DNA of 64,000 nt, from NCBI GenBank assembly GCA_963726105.1, contig CAVSBJ010000024.1:310001-374000 (forward strand). The letters run 5' to 3'. A program made the translations under genes and the position numbers. Positions 44,605-52,667 of the stretch are shown one piece after another (positions within the stretch are counted from its first letter, which is position 1; every line of letters begins with the position of its first letter). This stretch comes from Roseiarcus sp963726105. Lineage in GTDB: Bacteria; Pseudomonadota; Alphaproteobacteria; Rhizobiales; Beijerinckiaceae. Below the pieces are notes generated by a model. The model was given only the letters and a program-made list of their open reading frames with translations. It did no database searches and had not been told where the DNA came from.

Positions 44605-46108
44605 AAACGTCCGATTGGATCGATAAGAAATAAATGTGCGTAGTGACGAGCTTGACAGAGACTCTAATCTCTGAGCCAACAGACAATGTAGGTTATCCGG
44701 TACCACTAAGGGTGCGCCCTGTATCGAAATACCAGCACATACTATTTCACGCTGGATTGAGTCGACATGCGCGCCGCGGAGATACATTTCAACAAGCTCG
44801 CTATTGCCAGCGAGATATGCGGCAAAGGCGTCGCTAACTGTCGGGTGCTTGTACGTCCAGAACGTTCCAACGTCGTCCTCTACGAGCAACAGAAGACTTC
44901 CATTCAAAGCGCCAAGCTGATCGCGAGTCAGTCCTGGATCCGCGCCAAATGAAGTAGCGGCAGAAGTGAGAATATCGATACTCACGGGCGAGAGAACTTT
45001 TCCTCCGTTCAATAAAACAGCCGCAATTGCCGCTCGACACTCTCGTGATAAATTTGAGACCGTCTCCAGCAAGAAAGTACGTGGCTTCTCAAAGAAAGCG
45101 AGCACGCTCTCCTCGTTTGTGGCCAGCCTCCCTGCAAAAAAATTGGAACCAAATCTTCGCGCCGTTTCCGGAAGAGAATCTTTCCGTTCCGCTATAAGTG
45201 GAAGGTAATCCTTTACGGCTTTTCGGAACGCTTCCGACTGGTCGCCCATTTTAAGGTGATTATACAATATCTGCGCACGTTCCGCGGTAGATAACTCTTC
45301 CACGTTTATGACAACCTGGCTTTGCCTGAGGACCGGCATCGCGCTTAGCTTCAAGTCTTTCTGCGCAGCGCGCCAAATATAATCGCGCGACGTGATTAGA
45401 AACCTCGTATTGCGCCGCATTGCTCCTTGCATCAAAGGAAACACTTGGTTCCACGCTTCAGCTGTTTGGGGTTGGTATTGCGTGTTGCCCCAAGCGTCAC
45501 CTATCCAGAAAAATTGCGAACCCTCGCAGAGAGATGCTGCCGGATATCATCAGGTGAAACCGCTCGGATGGTATTACTCTGCCATATATCAGCCGCGCCA
45601 ATAGATATACTCGCTCCAATTGTGGATTTTCCCGCTGCTGGAGCGCCCAGAAGGAGTACCAAATTGTGCTCACTGACTGCACGAACGCTTCGACGATGGG
45701 CGTCGGTTACCACGAGCCGTTGGAGGTCGTTCCCCATCGCACACTTAGAATCAAATGGGCTTGCGCATAGGCCCGGGAATCCAACAACTCTGCGAGATCA
45801 CCGAGACCATAGAGACGAGGCACCATCATTCGTAATCACGGGGATGTGCGAATCTGTCTCTCAATCCATTCGTTTCCAAAAACGCGGCATCGGCCGACAC
45901 CTGCTTGTAGAAACGCCGCTTTTATGGCCAGTTCGCTTTCGCCAGTGACCGGGTGATTCGTGAGAATGATATAGTCTTTGGCCAGGCCTTTGGCCGCCAA
46001 GCGGGCGGCTTTGGGCAACTCGTCACTTAGGATCGACAGTGAGAGGTTCAGTCCCGACCGGGAAGTAAATTTGCACTGAATAGTGGATTCGCCGGCAGCC
46101 GGCTCATC
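44455..46108 (-). pseudogene. nSTAND3-type NTPase defence gene, main part (inactivated)
   Basis: Homology runs through three frames on the minus strand. From the IS66 boundary: STIQCKFTS (QxK half of a PD-(D/E)xK nuclease core) and DELPKAARLAAKGLAKDYIILTN; then VPRLYGLGDLAELL; then Walker A LLLGAPAAGKSTIGAS; then SQFFWIGDAWGNTQYQ (Walker B region) and FLITSRDYIWRAAQKDLK, SQVVINVEELS, AQILYNHLK. This is the layout of restriction-nuclease/nSTAND3 proteins. Lesions: an in-frame TGA at 45836-45838 (expected CGA, Arg), frame changes near 45736 and 45530, a C-terminal junction near 44590, and an IS66 insertion splitting off the N-terminus. Confidence 0.82.
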
Positions 46109-46215
46109 GTATCCCTCCGGCGAGGGCCGCCTAGCGAAAGCGAGGCGAGCGGCGATAGTGCGGTGATGTGGACGCGGCGATCGTGTCCACTAATCGATGA
46201 TGGACACTATCGCAG

Positions 46216-46596
46216 ATGTCGGACGCCGGGATGCAAGGCGCGGATGGCGGCGAGCGCCGGCGACGGACTTGGTCGGCTGATCAGAAGCAACGGATCATCG
46301 CGGAGAGCTTTGCGCCCGGCGGATCCGTTGCGGAGGTGGCGCGCCGTTATGGTCTGAACTCCAATATGCTGTTCACCTGGCGACGGCGAGAACGGGCGGA
46401 CGTCAATGACGTCGGCAAGACAGTGAGCATTGTGCCGGTGAGGGTCGTGGAGGCTACGCCGACTGCGACCGCCACAGCTCCGGCCTCGATGGGTCGGATG
46501 GAGATCGTGCTTGTCGGGGGCGAGCGGATCCTTGTCGGGGCGGACGTCGACGCGACGGCGCTGGCCCGGATCGTCAAGGCGCTCGGGCGGCGATGA
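46216..46596 (+). CDS. tnpA: IS66 accessory protein TnpA (copy 2)
   Basis: Identical in protein sequence to the copy 1 product (126 residues, helix-turn-helix). Confidence 0.94.
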   Translation: MSDAGMQGADGGERRRRTWSADQKQRIIAESFAPGGSVAEVARRYGLNSNMLFTWRRRERADVNDVGKTVSIVPVRVVEATPTATATAPASMGRMEIVLVGGERILVGADVDATALARIVKALGRR

Positions 46597-46940
46597 TTCC
46601 GATCTCGAGTGGGGCGCGCGTGTGGCTAGTGACCGGCCACACCGATATGCGCAAAGGATTCGACGGTCTGGCGCTGATCGTCCAAGAAACATTGAGGCGC
46701 GACCCGCATTCCGGCCATCTCTTCGTTTTTCGCGGCCGCCGCGGGTCTCTGATCAAGTGTCTTTGGAGCGACGGCCAGGGCTTATGCCTGTTCTCAAAGC
46801 GATTGGAGCGCGGGCGATACCTGTGGCCATCGTTGGCTGACGGAACGGTGACGATCTCGACGGCCCAGCTTTCCTATCTGCTGTCGGGCATCGATTGGCG
46901 CATGCCGCAAGAGACATGGCGTCCGACGGCGGTCGGATAG
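46593..46940 (+). CDS. tnpB: IS66 accessory protein TnpB (copy 2)
   Basis: 115 residues, identical to copy 1; overlaps tnpA by 4 bases. Confidence 0.95.
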   Translation: MIPISSGARVWLVTGHTDMRKGFDGLALIVQETLRRDPHSGHLFVFRGRRGSLIKCLWSDGQGLCLFSKRLERGRYLWPSLADGTVTISTAQLSYLLSGIDWRMPQETWRPTAVG

Positions 46941-47009
46941 GAAAAAATCGGCTGAATAAACGCAAAAAGGGGCGCCTCAAATGGCCGATTTTGTGATTCC
47001 ATGTGATTC

Positions 47010-48644
47010 GTGGACGCCGATCTTTCCTCGCTTCCGGACGACCTCGATGCGCTGAAAGCGGCGCTGATTGCGGCGCGGGCCGAAGCTGCGGCGGAGAAGG
47101 CGTGCGCCGTGGCGGCCGTCGCGGAACTGGCGCAGGGTCGCGCGCTGATCGCGCATCTCAATCTTGAGATCGAAAAGTTGCGGCGCACGATTTACGGACC
47201 TCGCTCCGAGCGCACGGCGCGGCTGCTCGACCAATTGGAGCTTCGGCTCGAGGAGGCAGAGGCCAACGCGGCGGAAGATGATCTCGCCGCCGAACATACG
47301 AAGCCCTCCACCACGGTCAGATCCTTCGCGCGCAAGCGACCGGCGCGAAAACCGTTCCCGGATCATCTGCCGCGTGAGCGCGTGGTGATCCCAGCGCCGC
47401 AGAGCTGCCCTTGCTGCGGCTCGGCCAAGCTGTCGAAGCTCGGCGAGGACCTCACGGAGACGCTCGAGGTTATCCCGCGTCAATGGAAGGTGATCCAGAC
47501 CGTGCGCGAGCGCTTCTCATGCCGCGAATGCGAAACGATCACCCAGCCGCCGGCGCCCTTCCATGTGACGCCGCGCGGCTTCGCTGGCCCCAATTTGCTG
47601 GGGATGATCCTGTTCGAGAAGTTTGGTCAACATCAGCCGCTCAATCGCCAGAGCGAACGCTACGCCCGAGAAAGCGTGGATCTTAGCCTATCGACGCTCG
47701 CTGACCTGGTCGGCGCCTGCGCCGCCGCCTTGGGGCCCCTGCACAGGTTGATCGAACGCCACGTTCTGTCGGCTGAGCGCCTGCACGGCGATGACACCAC
47801 GGTTCCGATCCTGGCGAACGGCAAGACCGAAACTGGCCGCGTCTGGACTTACGTCCGCGACGACAGGCCGTTCGGCGGCAAGGACCCGCCGGCGGCGTTG
47901 TTCTACGCCTCGCGCGATCGCCGCGGCGAGCATCCTGAGCGTCATCTGACGAACTGGAGCGGCGTCCTCCAGGCCGACGCCTTCAGCGGCTACGCCAGAC
48001 TTTATCCGCCCGATCGGAAACCGGGCCCGATCGTCGAAGCGCTATGTTGGAGCCACGCCAGACGCAAGTTCTTCGAACTCGCCGACATCGCCGCCAACGC
48101 GAGGCGGGGTAAGAACGCCGCGCCGATCTCGCCGATCGCGCTGGAGGCGGTCAAACGCATCGACGCCATCTTCGAGATCGAGCGCGAGATCAACGGCGTC
48201 ACGGCCGAGGAGCGGCTCGCTGCGCGCCGCTCAAGGAGCGCGCCGCTCGTCGCCGCGCTCGAAGAGTGGACGCGCTCTGAACGCGCCAAGCTCTCCCGGC
48301 ACAATGCCGTCGCTAAGGCCATCGATTATATGCTCACCCGTTGGCCGGCCTTCTCCCGCTTCCTCGAAGACGGGCGTATCTGTCTTACGAACAACGCGGC
48401 GGAAAGAGCGCTGCGCGGTCTGGCCTTGGGAAGAAAGTCATGGCTCTTCGCGGGCTCGGAGCGCGGGGCTGAGCGCGCCGCGATCATGTACACGCTGATT
48501 CAGACCGCAAAGCTCAACGACATCGATCCGCAGGCTTGGCTCGCCGACACTCTTTCCAAGATCGCCGAGACGCCGCAGACCCGGCTCGGCAAACTCCTAC
48601 CCTGGAACTGGATGTCCGACCGCCGCTCGCGCGCCGCAGCTTAA
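47010..48644 (+). CDS. tnpC: IS66 transposase TnpC (copy 2), shortened N-terminus
   Basis: Copy 1 reads ATGTGAATTCGTGG near the start, copy 2 ATGTGATTCGTGG: one A is missing. The normal ATG at 46981 is therefore out of frame after eight codons. An in-frame GTG at 47010 could restart translation, giving 544 residues that lack the first ten. All DDE motifs are intact, so activity may depend on this restart. Confidence 0.85.
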   Translation: MDADLSSLPDDLDALKAALIAARAEAAAEKACAVAAVAELAQGRALIAHLNLEIEKLRRTIYGPRSERTARLLDQLELRLEEAEANAAEDDLAAEHTKPSTTVRSFARKRPARKPFPDHLPRERVVIPAPQSCPCCGSAKLSKLGEDLTETLEVIPRQWKVIQTVRERFSCRECETITQPPAPFHVTPRGFAGPNLLGMILFEKFGQHQPLNRQSERYARESVDLSLSTLADLVGACAAALGPLHRLIERHVLSAERLHGDDTTVPILANGKTETGRVWTYVRDDRPFGGKDPPAALFYASRDRRGEHPERHLTNWSGVLQADAFSGYARLYPPDRKPGPIVEALCWSHARRKFFELADIAANARRGKNAAPISPIALEAVKRIDAIFEIEREINGVTAEERLAARRSRSAPLVAALEEWTRSERAKLSRHNAVAKAIDYMLTRWPAFSRFLEDGRICLTNNAAERALRGLALGRKSWLFAGSERGAERAAIMYTLIQTAKLNDIDPQAWLADTLSKIAETPQTRLGKLLPWNWMSDRRSRAAA

Positions 48645-48668
48645 CCGCGGCCCTCCCCGGAGGGTTAC

Positions 48669-48871
48669 GGCTCATCTCCATCCCACCTACCAACAAACGC
48701 TCCATCCCTACCCGCGTCCATCGATGGGAGGAACGTTTGAACAGGACGGCGTAAGCATTCTTCGGCGACGCTTATGCATAGGTCTTGGAAAGACTTCCAA
48801 CCCAGTTTATGCAAATTATATTTGTAACTCTGGCCGGAGACCGGAGGCCCGTCTTCTGAAAGGAGACTCAC
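48669..48871 (-). pseudogene. nSTAND3-type defence gene, N-terminal fragment
   Basis: A minus-strand frame from GTG 48871 with YNLHKLGWKSFQDLCISVAE and DAGRDGAFVGRWDGDEP, the N-terminal restriction-nuclease core with the catalytic Asp. Deleting IS66 copy 2 and one GGCTCATC joins it in frame to AAGESTIQCKF at 46108. The two pieces together give the D...QxK active site. Confidence 0.8.
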
Positions 48872-49035
48872 TCAGTGGTTCCGTTGGTGTGCTTTAAAAG
48901 GGGGCTTGATATGGGCGCTTGGCCCGTTATCCACGAAGACTTGTTTTAAGCCATCAGCGACATGACCGCACCGTCGTAGGGTCCCACGGACTTATTCCAC
49001 ACTTTTTGCGGCGGCGTTGGTATTTTTTCTGGAGA
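48872..49035. other. Gap between the split defence gene and tdh
   Basis: 164 bases with no gene seen. The last bases before the tdh stop (gttggtattttttct) recur in altered form near 61041. Confidence 0.35.
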
Positions 49036-50091
49036 TCACTTTGCCCCGGCCCATATCTTCCGCGCGCCCGTCCAATCGAGCACGATCTTGCCGCTCTCGC
49101 CGCGGCGCATGATCTCGAAGCCCTCGAGGAATTTTTCGGCCGGCAGGCGGTGGGTGATGACCTTCCGCACGTCGAGCCCGCTTTCCAGCATGGCGATCAT
49201 CTTGTGCCAGGTCTCGAACATCTCTCGCCCATAGATGCCCTTGATGGTGAGCTGCTTGAAGATGATCTTGTTCCAGTCGACCAGCGCAGGCTTCGCCGGC
49301 AGGCCGAGCAGGGCGACCCGGCCGCCAGTGAGGATGGCGTCGAACAGCTGATCGAACGCGGCAGGCGCGCCGCTCATTTCGAGCGCGACATCGAAGCCCT
49401 CGGTCATCTTGAGCCGGCTCATCGTCTCTTTGAGATCGGTCTTCGAGACGTCGACCGCGACAACGTCGGCGACCTCTTCCGCAAGCTTCAGGCGCTTCGG
49501 ATTGATGTCGGTGATCACAACATGCCGCGCGCCGATGTGGCGCGCGACCGCGCCAGCCATGATCCCGATCGGCCCTGCCCCGGTGATGAGCACGTCCTCG
49601 CCCACAAGATCGAAGGCAAGCGCGGTATGGACCGCGTTGCCGAGCGGATCGAGGATCGCGCCGAGCTCGTCGTCGACGTCGTCGGGCAAGGGCACGATGT
49701 TGAACGCCGGCACGCGAACATATTCAGCGAAGGCGCCTGGGATGTTGACGCCGATGCCGCGCGTCTCCGGGTCGAGATGAAAACGCCCGCCGCGCGAGGC
49801 CCGGCTCCTCATGCCAATCACATGGCCTTCGCCCGACACGCGCTGGCCGATCTTGAGACGACGCACATTGGCGCCGATCTCGGCGATCTCGCCCGAATAT
49901 TCGTGGCCCACCGTCATCGGCGTCGGGATCGTCTTCTGCGCCCACTCGTCCCAATTGAAGATATGGATGTCGGTGCCGCAGATGCCGGTCTTGTGCACCT
50001 TGACCAACACGTCGTCGGGGCCGATTTCGGGCACTGGCTGCTCCTCGAGCCATAGGCCCGGCTCCGGCTTTTCCTTGACAAGGGCTTTCAT
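49036..50091 (-). CDS. tdh: L-threonine 3-dehydrogenase
   Basis: A 351-residue zinc-dependent medium-chain dehydrogenase (threonine + NAD to 2-amino-3-ketobutyrate). Catalytic zinc site HKTGICGTDIHIF (Cys37) and GHEYSGEIAEIG; Rossmann motif GAGPIGIMAGAVARHIGARHVVITDINPKRL; C-terminal IKGIYGREMFETWHKM is specific to Tdh. The usual partner kbl (2-amino-3-ketobutyrate CoA ligase) is not adjacent. It is intact within an island of broken genes. Confidence 0.95.
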   Translation of the reverse strand: MKALVKEKPEPGLWLEEQPVPEIGPDDVLVKVHKTGICGTDIHIFNWDEWAQKTIPTPMTVGHEYSGEIAEIGANVRRLKIGQRVSGEGHVIGMRSRASRGGRFHLDPETRGIGVNIPGAFAEYVRVPAFNIVPLPDDVDDELGAILDPLGNAVHTALAFDLVGEDVLITGAGPIGIMAGAVARHIGARHVVITDINPKRLKLAEEVADVVAVDVSKTDLKETMSRLKMTEGFDVALEMSGAPAAFDQLFDAILTGGRVALLGLPAKPALVDWNKIIFKQLTIKGIYGREMFETWHKMIAMLESGLDVRKVITHRLPAEKFLEGFEIMRRGESGKIVLDWTGARKIWAGAK

Positions 50092-50530
50092 TGCGCAGGG
50101 CTCCCGCGGCGAGCGGCGGTCGGCGACCTTCGTCCACCGCCACGTATCTTCTGGTCGGGCGGCAACTTAAGCTGATGAGAAGGCGGCGGCTATCATGCTG
50201 CTGGGCATTTTCGGGCTCCCGGAGCTTAAACGCAGGACGCGCATAGTCATTTGTACGACTTTGTATGACATGTCCTACGAGTACTGGCGTCCCTCCCCAA
50301 GCGTCGACCGCTTCCCCAAGCGCCGACTTGGGGCTGGTGCTGATTGGCTTTGCGGGGCTTGGCGTGGCTCGTGACCGCGCGACGCGAAAGGCGCGCTGAG
50401 CCCCAAAGGCGTAACGCCTCGTGATGGGATAATGACGCCAAAAAGGGGCGGCTAGCGGCCTCCCCTTCATTGATTGCTATGTCACGTTACTACTTGTCGT
50501 TAGCGTGCCGGGCACTGTCTTTGGCGTCGC
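50092..50530. promoter_or_regulatory. Upstream region of tdh
   Basis: About 440 bases without a convincing gene. Two tandem 10-mers, tttgtacgac and tttgtatgac, lie at 50250-50269, within a GTCAT...ATGAC dyad (50246-50269). They are about 160 bases upstream of the tdh start and could be a regulator site. Confidence 0.35.
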
Positions 50531-51398
50531 CTAGAGGCTGTTAGGAACTGATTAACTGTAAATTCTGAGGGTTGCGGGATGTTGATGTCCCGCAAGCCTT
50601 ATCCCTCTGATGTTTCCGATTGCGAATGGGCGCTTGTGGCGCCTTATTTGACGCTTTTGCCGGAGGAGAGTGCGCAGCGCACGCACGCGTTGCGCGAGGT
50701 GTTCAACGGCATGCGCTATATCGTGAAGACGGGCGCCCCGTGGCGCTGGATGCCGAATGACCTGCCGCCATGGGAGATCGTCTACCAGCAGGCGCAGCGA
50801 TGGCTGAAAGCGGGATGCTTCGAGACTCTGGCTGAGGACTTGCGCGTCATCCTGCGTCTTGCGGCGGGCCGAGGCGCGCAGCCAACCGCCGTCATCATCG
50901 ACAGCCGGACCTTGCGCTCGACCCCTGAGAGCGGCGCTCGCGCCGCTTATGACGGCGCCAAACGCAAAAAGGGATCGAAGCTCCACTTGGCCGTCGACAC
51001 GCTTGGCCATCTTCTGGCTCTGCATGTCACGCCCGCCAACGCGGATGATCGCGCCGAAGTCGGCCGTATCGCCAAGGCCGTTCAGGCGGAGACCGGAGAG
51101 AACGTGAAGATCGCTTTCGTCGATCAGGGCTATACCGGGGAGAAGCCAGCGGCCGCTGCCGCTGAACGCGGCATTGCGCTCGAGGTCATCAAACTGCCGC
51201 AGGCCAAGCGCGGTTTCGTGTTGCTGCCCAGACGATGGGTCGTCGAACGATCCTTCGCGTGGGCCACCCGCTTCCGAAAACTCGTCAAAGACTACGAACG
51301 CTGTGCTCAAACCCTGGCAGACCTCCATCTCATCGCCTTCGTCTGCATCATGCTCAAAAACGTCGCTAAACTTGCCCCAGGTTCCTAACAGCCTCTAG
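50531..51398 (+). mobile_element. IS5-family element, copy 2 (with CTAG duplications)
   Basis: An 860-bp copy at 50535-51394 flanked by CTAG at 50531-50534 and 51395-51398; same orientation as copy 1, with essentially identical sequence. The two copies bracket 13 kb of island. Confidence 0.92.
50579..51388 (+). CDS. IS5-family transposase (copy 2)
   Basis: 269 residues; one residue different from copy 1 (RFRKL). DDE residues intact. Confidence 0.95.
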   Translation: MLMSRKPYPSDVSDCEWALVAPYLTLLPEESAQRTHALREVFNGMRYIVKTGAPWRWMPNDLPPWEIVYQQAQRWLKAGCFETLAEDLRVILRLAAGRGAQPTAVIIDSRTLRSTPESGARAAYDGAKRKKGSKLHLAVDTLGHLLALHVTPANADDRAEVGRIAKAVQAETGENVKIAFVDQGYTGEKPAAAAAERGIALEVIKLPQAKRGFVLLPRRWVVERSFAWATRFRKLVKDYERCAQTLADLHLIAFVCIMLKNVAKLAPGS

Positions 51399-51438
51399 GG
51401 TCTGTCCTCAATTAGGGGATTCGCGAATCAGGTAAAGG

Positions 51439-51715
51439 GTGATTTATAGTGAGCCTTCTTTGGGCAATCCGTTGGCGCTCCGTCTCACTGGCGGCCAGGT
51501 CCACGACATCACCCAGGCTGAAGCCCTCGCCGCTGAAGTGCAGCCCGAAGCCCTCCTCGGCGACAAGGGCTACGACGCCGACGCCTTCATCGAGAGCCTC
51601 GAAGTGCGAGCCATCAAGCCGGTCATCCCGCCAAAGTCGAACCGCAGGGTCGCTCGCGATTGTGACTTCGCCCTCTACGCCGAACGCAACCTCATCGAGC
51701 GTTTCTTTACAATTC
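51439..51715 (+). pseudogene. IS5-family transposase remnant
   Basis: About 80 codons matching the middle of a different IS5 transposase: GNPLALRLTGGQVHDITQAE, LLGDKGYDADAFIESLE, IPPKSNRR and NLIERFF (DDE Asp 2 and Glu). The N-terminal half with the first Asp is missing and the 3' end runs into the next, opposite element. Confidence 0.8.
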
Positions 51716-51716
51716 C

Positions 51717-52480
51717 TCAACACAGTTCCGGAGGCAATCGACGACCGCTACGAAAAAATTGCGCGCGGTTTTTCGCCGGCCTGCGTGGCCTGCGCTTGAA
51801 GCTTGGCTTGAGCCGTCCGACGCCCTGCTCGATGCGGGCGCGGGCTTTGTAGAGCGTTCGTGCGAAGAAGGCCGGCTTGTTCTTTTCGTTCGCCTTGTGC
51901 GGGATGACCGGAGCGACGCCGCGCGCTCTCGCGGCGTCGCGGTTGGCCTTGCTGGCGTAGCCTTTGTCGCAGATGACGGCGCGCGGCTGAATGTCGGGCC
52001 CGATATCGAGCAGGGTTTCGAAGTGACGCCCGTCGGGGGCTTCGCCGCCGGTCAGGTCGAAGGCGATGATGTCGCCGGAGGCGTCCGATTTTGCGTGGAT
52101 TTTCGTGGTGAAGCCGCCACGCGAGCGCCCGAGCGCCTGGCCTTCTTGCCCCCCTTTGCTCCGGCCGCCGAGACATGAGCGCGCACGGTGGTCGAGTCGA
52201 ACATCTGAAGGAGATGCGCCGTGGAACTCATGGACGCGAGCGTGTCGAAGAAGGCCTCGAAGACGCCAGCCTTGCTCAAGCGATCGAAGCGCTTCCACAC
52301 GCTGTTCCAATGACCGAAGCGCTCCGGCAGCGCGCGCCAGCGAACGTTCTCGACGGTGAAAAAATGAAGCGCCTCGAGGAAGCGGCGATCGTCCTCGGCC
52401 CTCCGTCCACGCCGAGGCAGGCAGGCCCGGAACACCGCAAGCGTGTGCGCCCAATCGTTCTCATCCATCTTTGTCGACAT
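51717..52480 (-). pseudogene. IS5-family two-frame transposase with damaged C-terminus
   Basis: Frame A from ATG 52480 (FTVENVRWRALPERFGHWNSV, first Asp in QMFDSTTVRAH) and frame B (GGFTTKIHAKSDASGD, second Asp in VICDKGYAS, Glu in ARIEQGVGRL) are joined through A3G6 at 52149-52157. This is a typical -1 slip site (A-AAG-GGG). The last 25 residues do not fit the family and run into the neighbouring remnant, so the element is probably dead at its left end. Confidence 0.75.
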
Positions 52481-52667
52481 GGACCCCGGCCCCTGATTCG
52501 GTCGGAGTCCTATGAATTACGCCTGATTCACCGCGGGAATCCCAAAAACATCATCTGTCGAAAATGCGTCCACACGGCCTAGGGACGGCTCAATTCTTCC
52601 GCATGGCGAAGTCCTCTGAAATCTGTTCTAGTCGCATTGCGCACGACCAATCCCGGATGGGCAACCC

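Larger units (their letters stand above)
46109..48668 (+). mobile_element. IS66-family element, copy 2 (inverted relative to copy 1)
   Basis: A 2560-bp element with ends as in copy 1 (GTATCCCTCC at 46109, GGAGGGTTAC to 48668) and an 8-bp target duplication GGCTCATC at 46101-46108 and 48669-48676. One base shorter than copy 1 because of a deletion near the tnpC start. It lies inside the nSTAND3 gene. Confidence 0.94.

Noticed and set aside
52535..52582. A short plus-strand ending CRKCVHTA that resembles the SVHTA end of IS5 transposases
   Set aside because: Too short to assign; it may be a leftover IS5 end, but chance cannot be excluded.
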